A stretch of 6,142 nucleotides of DNA, taken from an uncultured Clostridia bacterium. Its GTDB lineage: Bacteria > Bacillota > Clostridia > Christensenellales > Borkfalkiaceae. The stretch's first letter is position 1. Each line of letters starts with the position of its first letter. Made by a program: the position numbers and the translations under genes. Below are positions 5,718-6,142 of the stretch, one piece after another. A model generated the notes under the pieces. The model did not search any database. It saw nothing but the letters and a program-made list of their open reading frames with translations, and was not told the origin of the DNA. The DNA is taken from positions 1 through 6,142 of the forward strand of contig CAKQSU010000079.1 in NCBI GenBank assembly GCA_934273135.1, read 5' to 3'.

Positions 5718-5733
5718 ACAATGGAGGTAAGTT

Positions 5734-6142
5734 ATGGCAAAAAAAGTTACGGCTGTAGTAAAACTTCAATTACCCGCCGGTAAAGCGACTCCGGGACCTC
5801 CCGTAGGCTCCACCTTAGGACCTTACGGTATCAATATCCCCGGGTTTACTAAGGAATTCAACGCTAAGACCCAATCCGAAGTCGGTCTTATCATTCCTGT
5901 GGTTATTACCATTTATCAAGACAGATCGTTCACGTTTATCCTTAAAACTCCGCCCGTGCCTGTTCTCATCAAAAAGGCTTGCGGCATAGAGTCCGGAAGC
6001 GCGGTTCCCAACAAGACCAAGGTTGCAAAGCTCACCAAGGCTCAGGTTGAAGAAATCGCAAAAACGAAGATGGTTGACACTAACGCGGCTTCTTTGGAAG
6101 CTTGCATGAGCATGGTTGCCGGTACTGCGCGCAGTATGGGCG
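5734..6142 (+). CDS. rplK: 50S ribosomal protein L11, cut off by the window end
   Basis: This shows 136 codons of an expected 141 or so; only the last few residues are missing. L11 binds the GTPase-associated region of 23S rRNA with L10 and is needed for elongation-factor function and the RelA stringent response. The N-terminal domain carries the proline-rich [15 protein letters not shown] element (11-25), the site of thiostrepton-type antibiotic action, followed by [19 protein letters not shown] where many bacteria have LGQ-x-G-V-N-I-M-x-F. The rRNA-binding C-terminal domain includes [29 protein letters not shown] and the ending [13 protein letters not shown] (5723-5727) lies six bases before the ATG. 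An in-frame-looking ATG at 5721 overlaps that site and is in the wrong frame. Translation is probably controlled by L1 through the leader just upstream. Confidence 0.97.
   Translation, partial: MAKKVTAVVKLQLPAGKATPGPPVGSTLGPYGINIPGFTKEFNAKTQSEVGLIIPVVITIYQDRSFTFILKTPPVPVLIKKACGIESGSAVPNKTKVAKLTKAQVEEIAKTKMVDTNAASLEACMSMVAGTARSMG

Noticed and set aside
5601..5783. Small + strand frame spanning the nusG end and rplK start, including an ATG at 5721
   Set aside because: It overlaps nusG, the L1 leader and rplK in a different frame; its ATG falls on the rplK ribosome binding site itself.

Overview
The window looks like part of the chromosome of a low-to-mid GC Gram-positive bacterium, most likely an uncultured gut-type Clostridia (Bacillota). 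Three things point there: the gene order rpmG-secE-nusG-rplK, the clear sigma-A-type promoters and purine-rich ribosome binding sites, and a large surface-type protein built from Listeria-Bacteroides (InlB B-type) repeats. The lineage is an inference. No 16S rRNA or other species-level marker is present.

All real genes are on the + strand. Bases 1-1563 are the 3' part of a repeat protein gene that is visibly more A+T-rich than the rest. It is followed by an inverted repeat that may terminate it. Bases 1733-3177 form a single-gene unit: a near-consensus extended -10 promoter, a leader of about 85 nt with a compact fold ending next to the Shine-Dalgarno sequence, and a 440-residue CPA2-type cation/proton antiporter. 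The leader is a candidate ion-responsive riboswitch. Bases 3178-3595 hold no gene but contain a tandem array of mini-hairpins (3221-3374), an A+T-rich stretch and a good promoter (3485-3513). That promoter drives a 245-residue protein of unknown function with a glutamate-saturated N-terminus (3596-4333).

A strong hairpin at 4368-4397 separates this gene from the core information-processing cluster. That cluster starts with a consensus promoter (4482-4510) and a leader hairpin with a T-tract, then rpmG (ribosomal protein L33, zinc-binding form), secE (translocase subunit), nusG (transcription factor) and rplK (ribosomal protein L11, cut off about five residues short by the window end). A small intrinsic terminator follows nusG. 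The nusG-rplK gap also contains an RNA fold that closely copies the L1-binding stalk of 23S rRNA, the classic autoregulatory site by which L1 controls the rplK-rplA operon.

The clearest non-coding signals are the L1 rRNA-mimic leader (strong), the antiporter leader RNA (plausible, family unproven) and the mini-hairpin array (real, function unknown). I found no wholly new multi-gene system. The uncharacterised elements are the acidic protein, the antiporter leader and the hairpin array.
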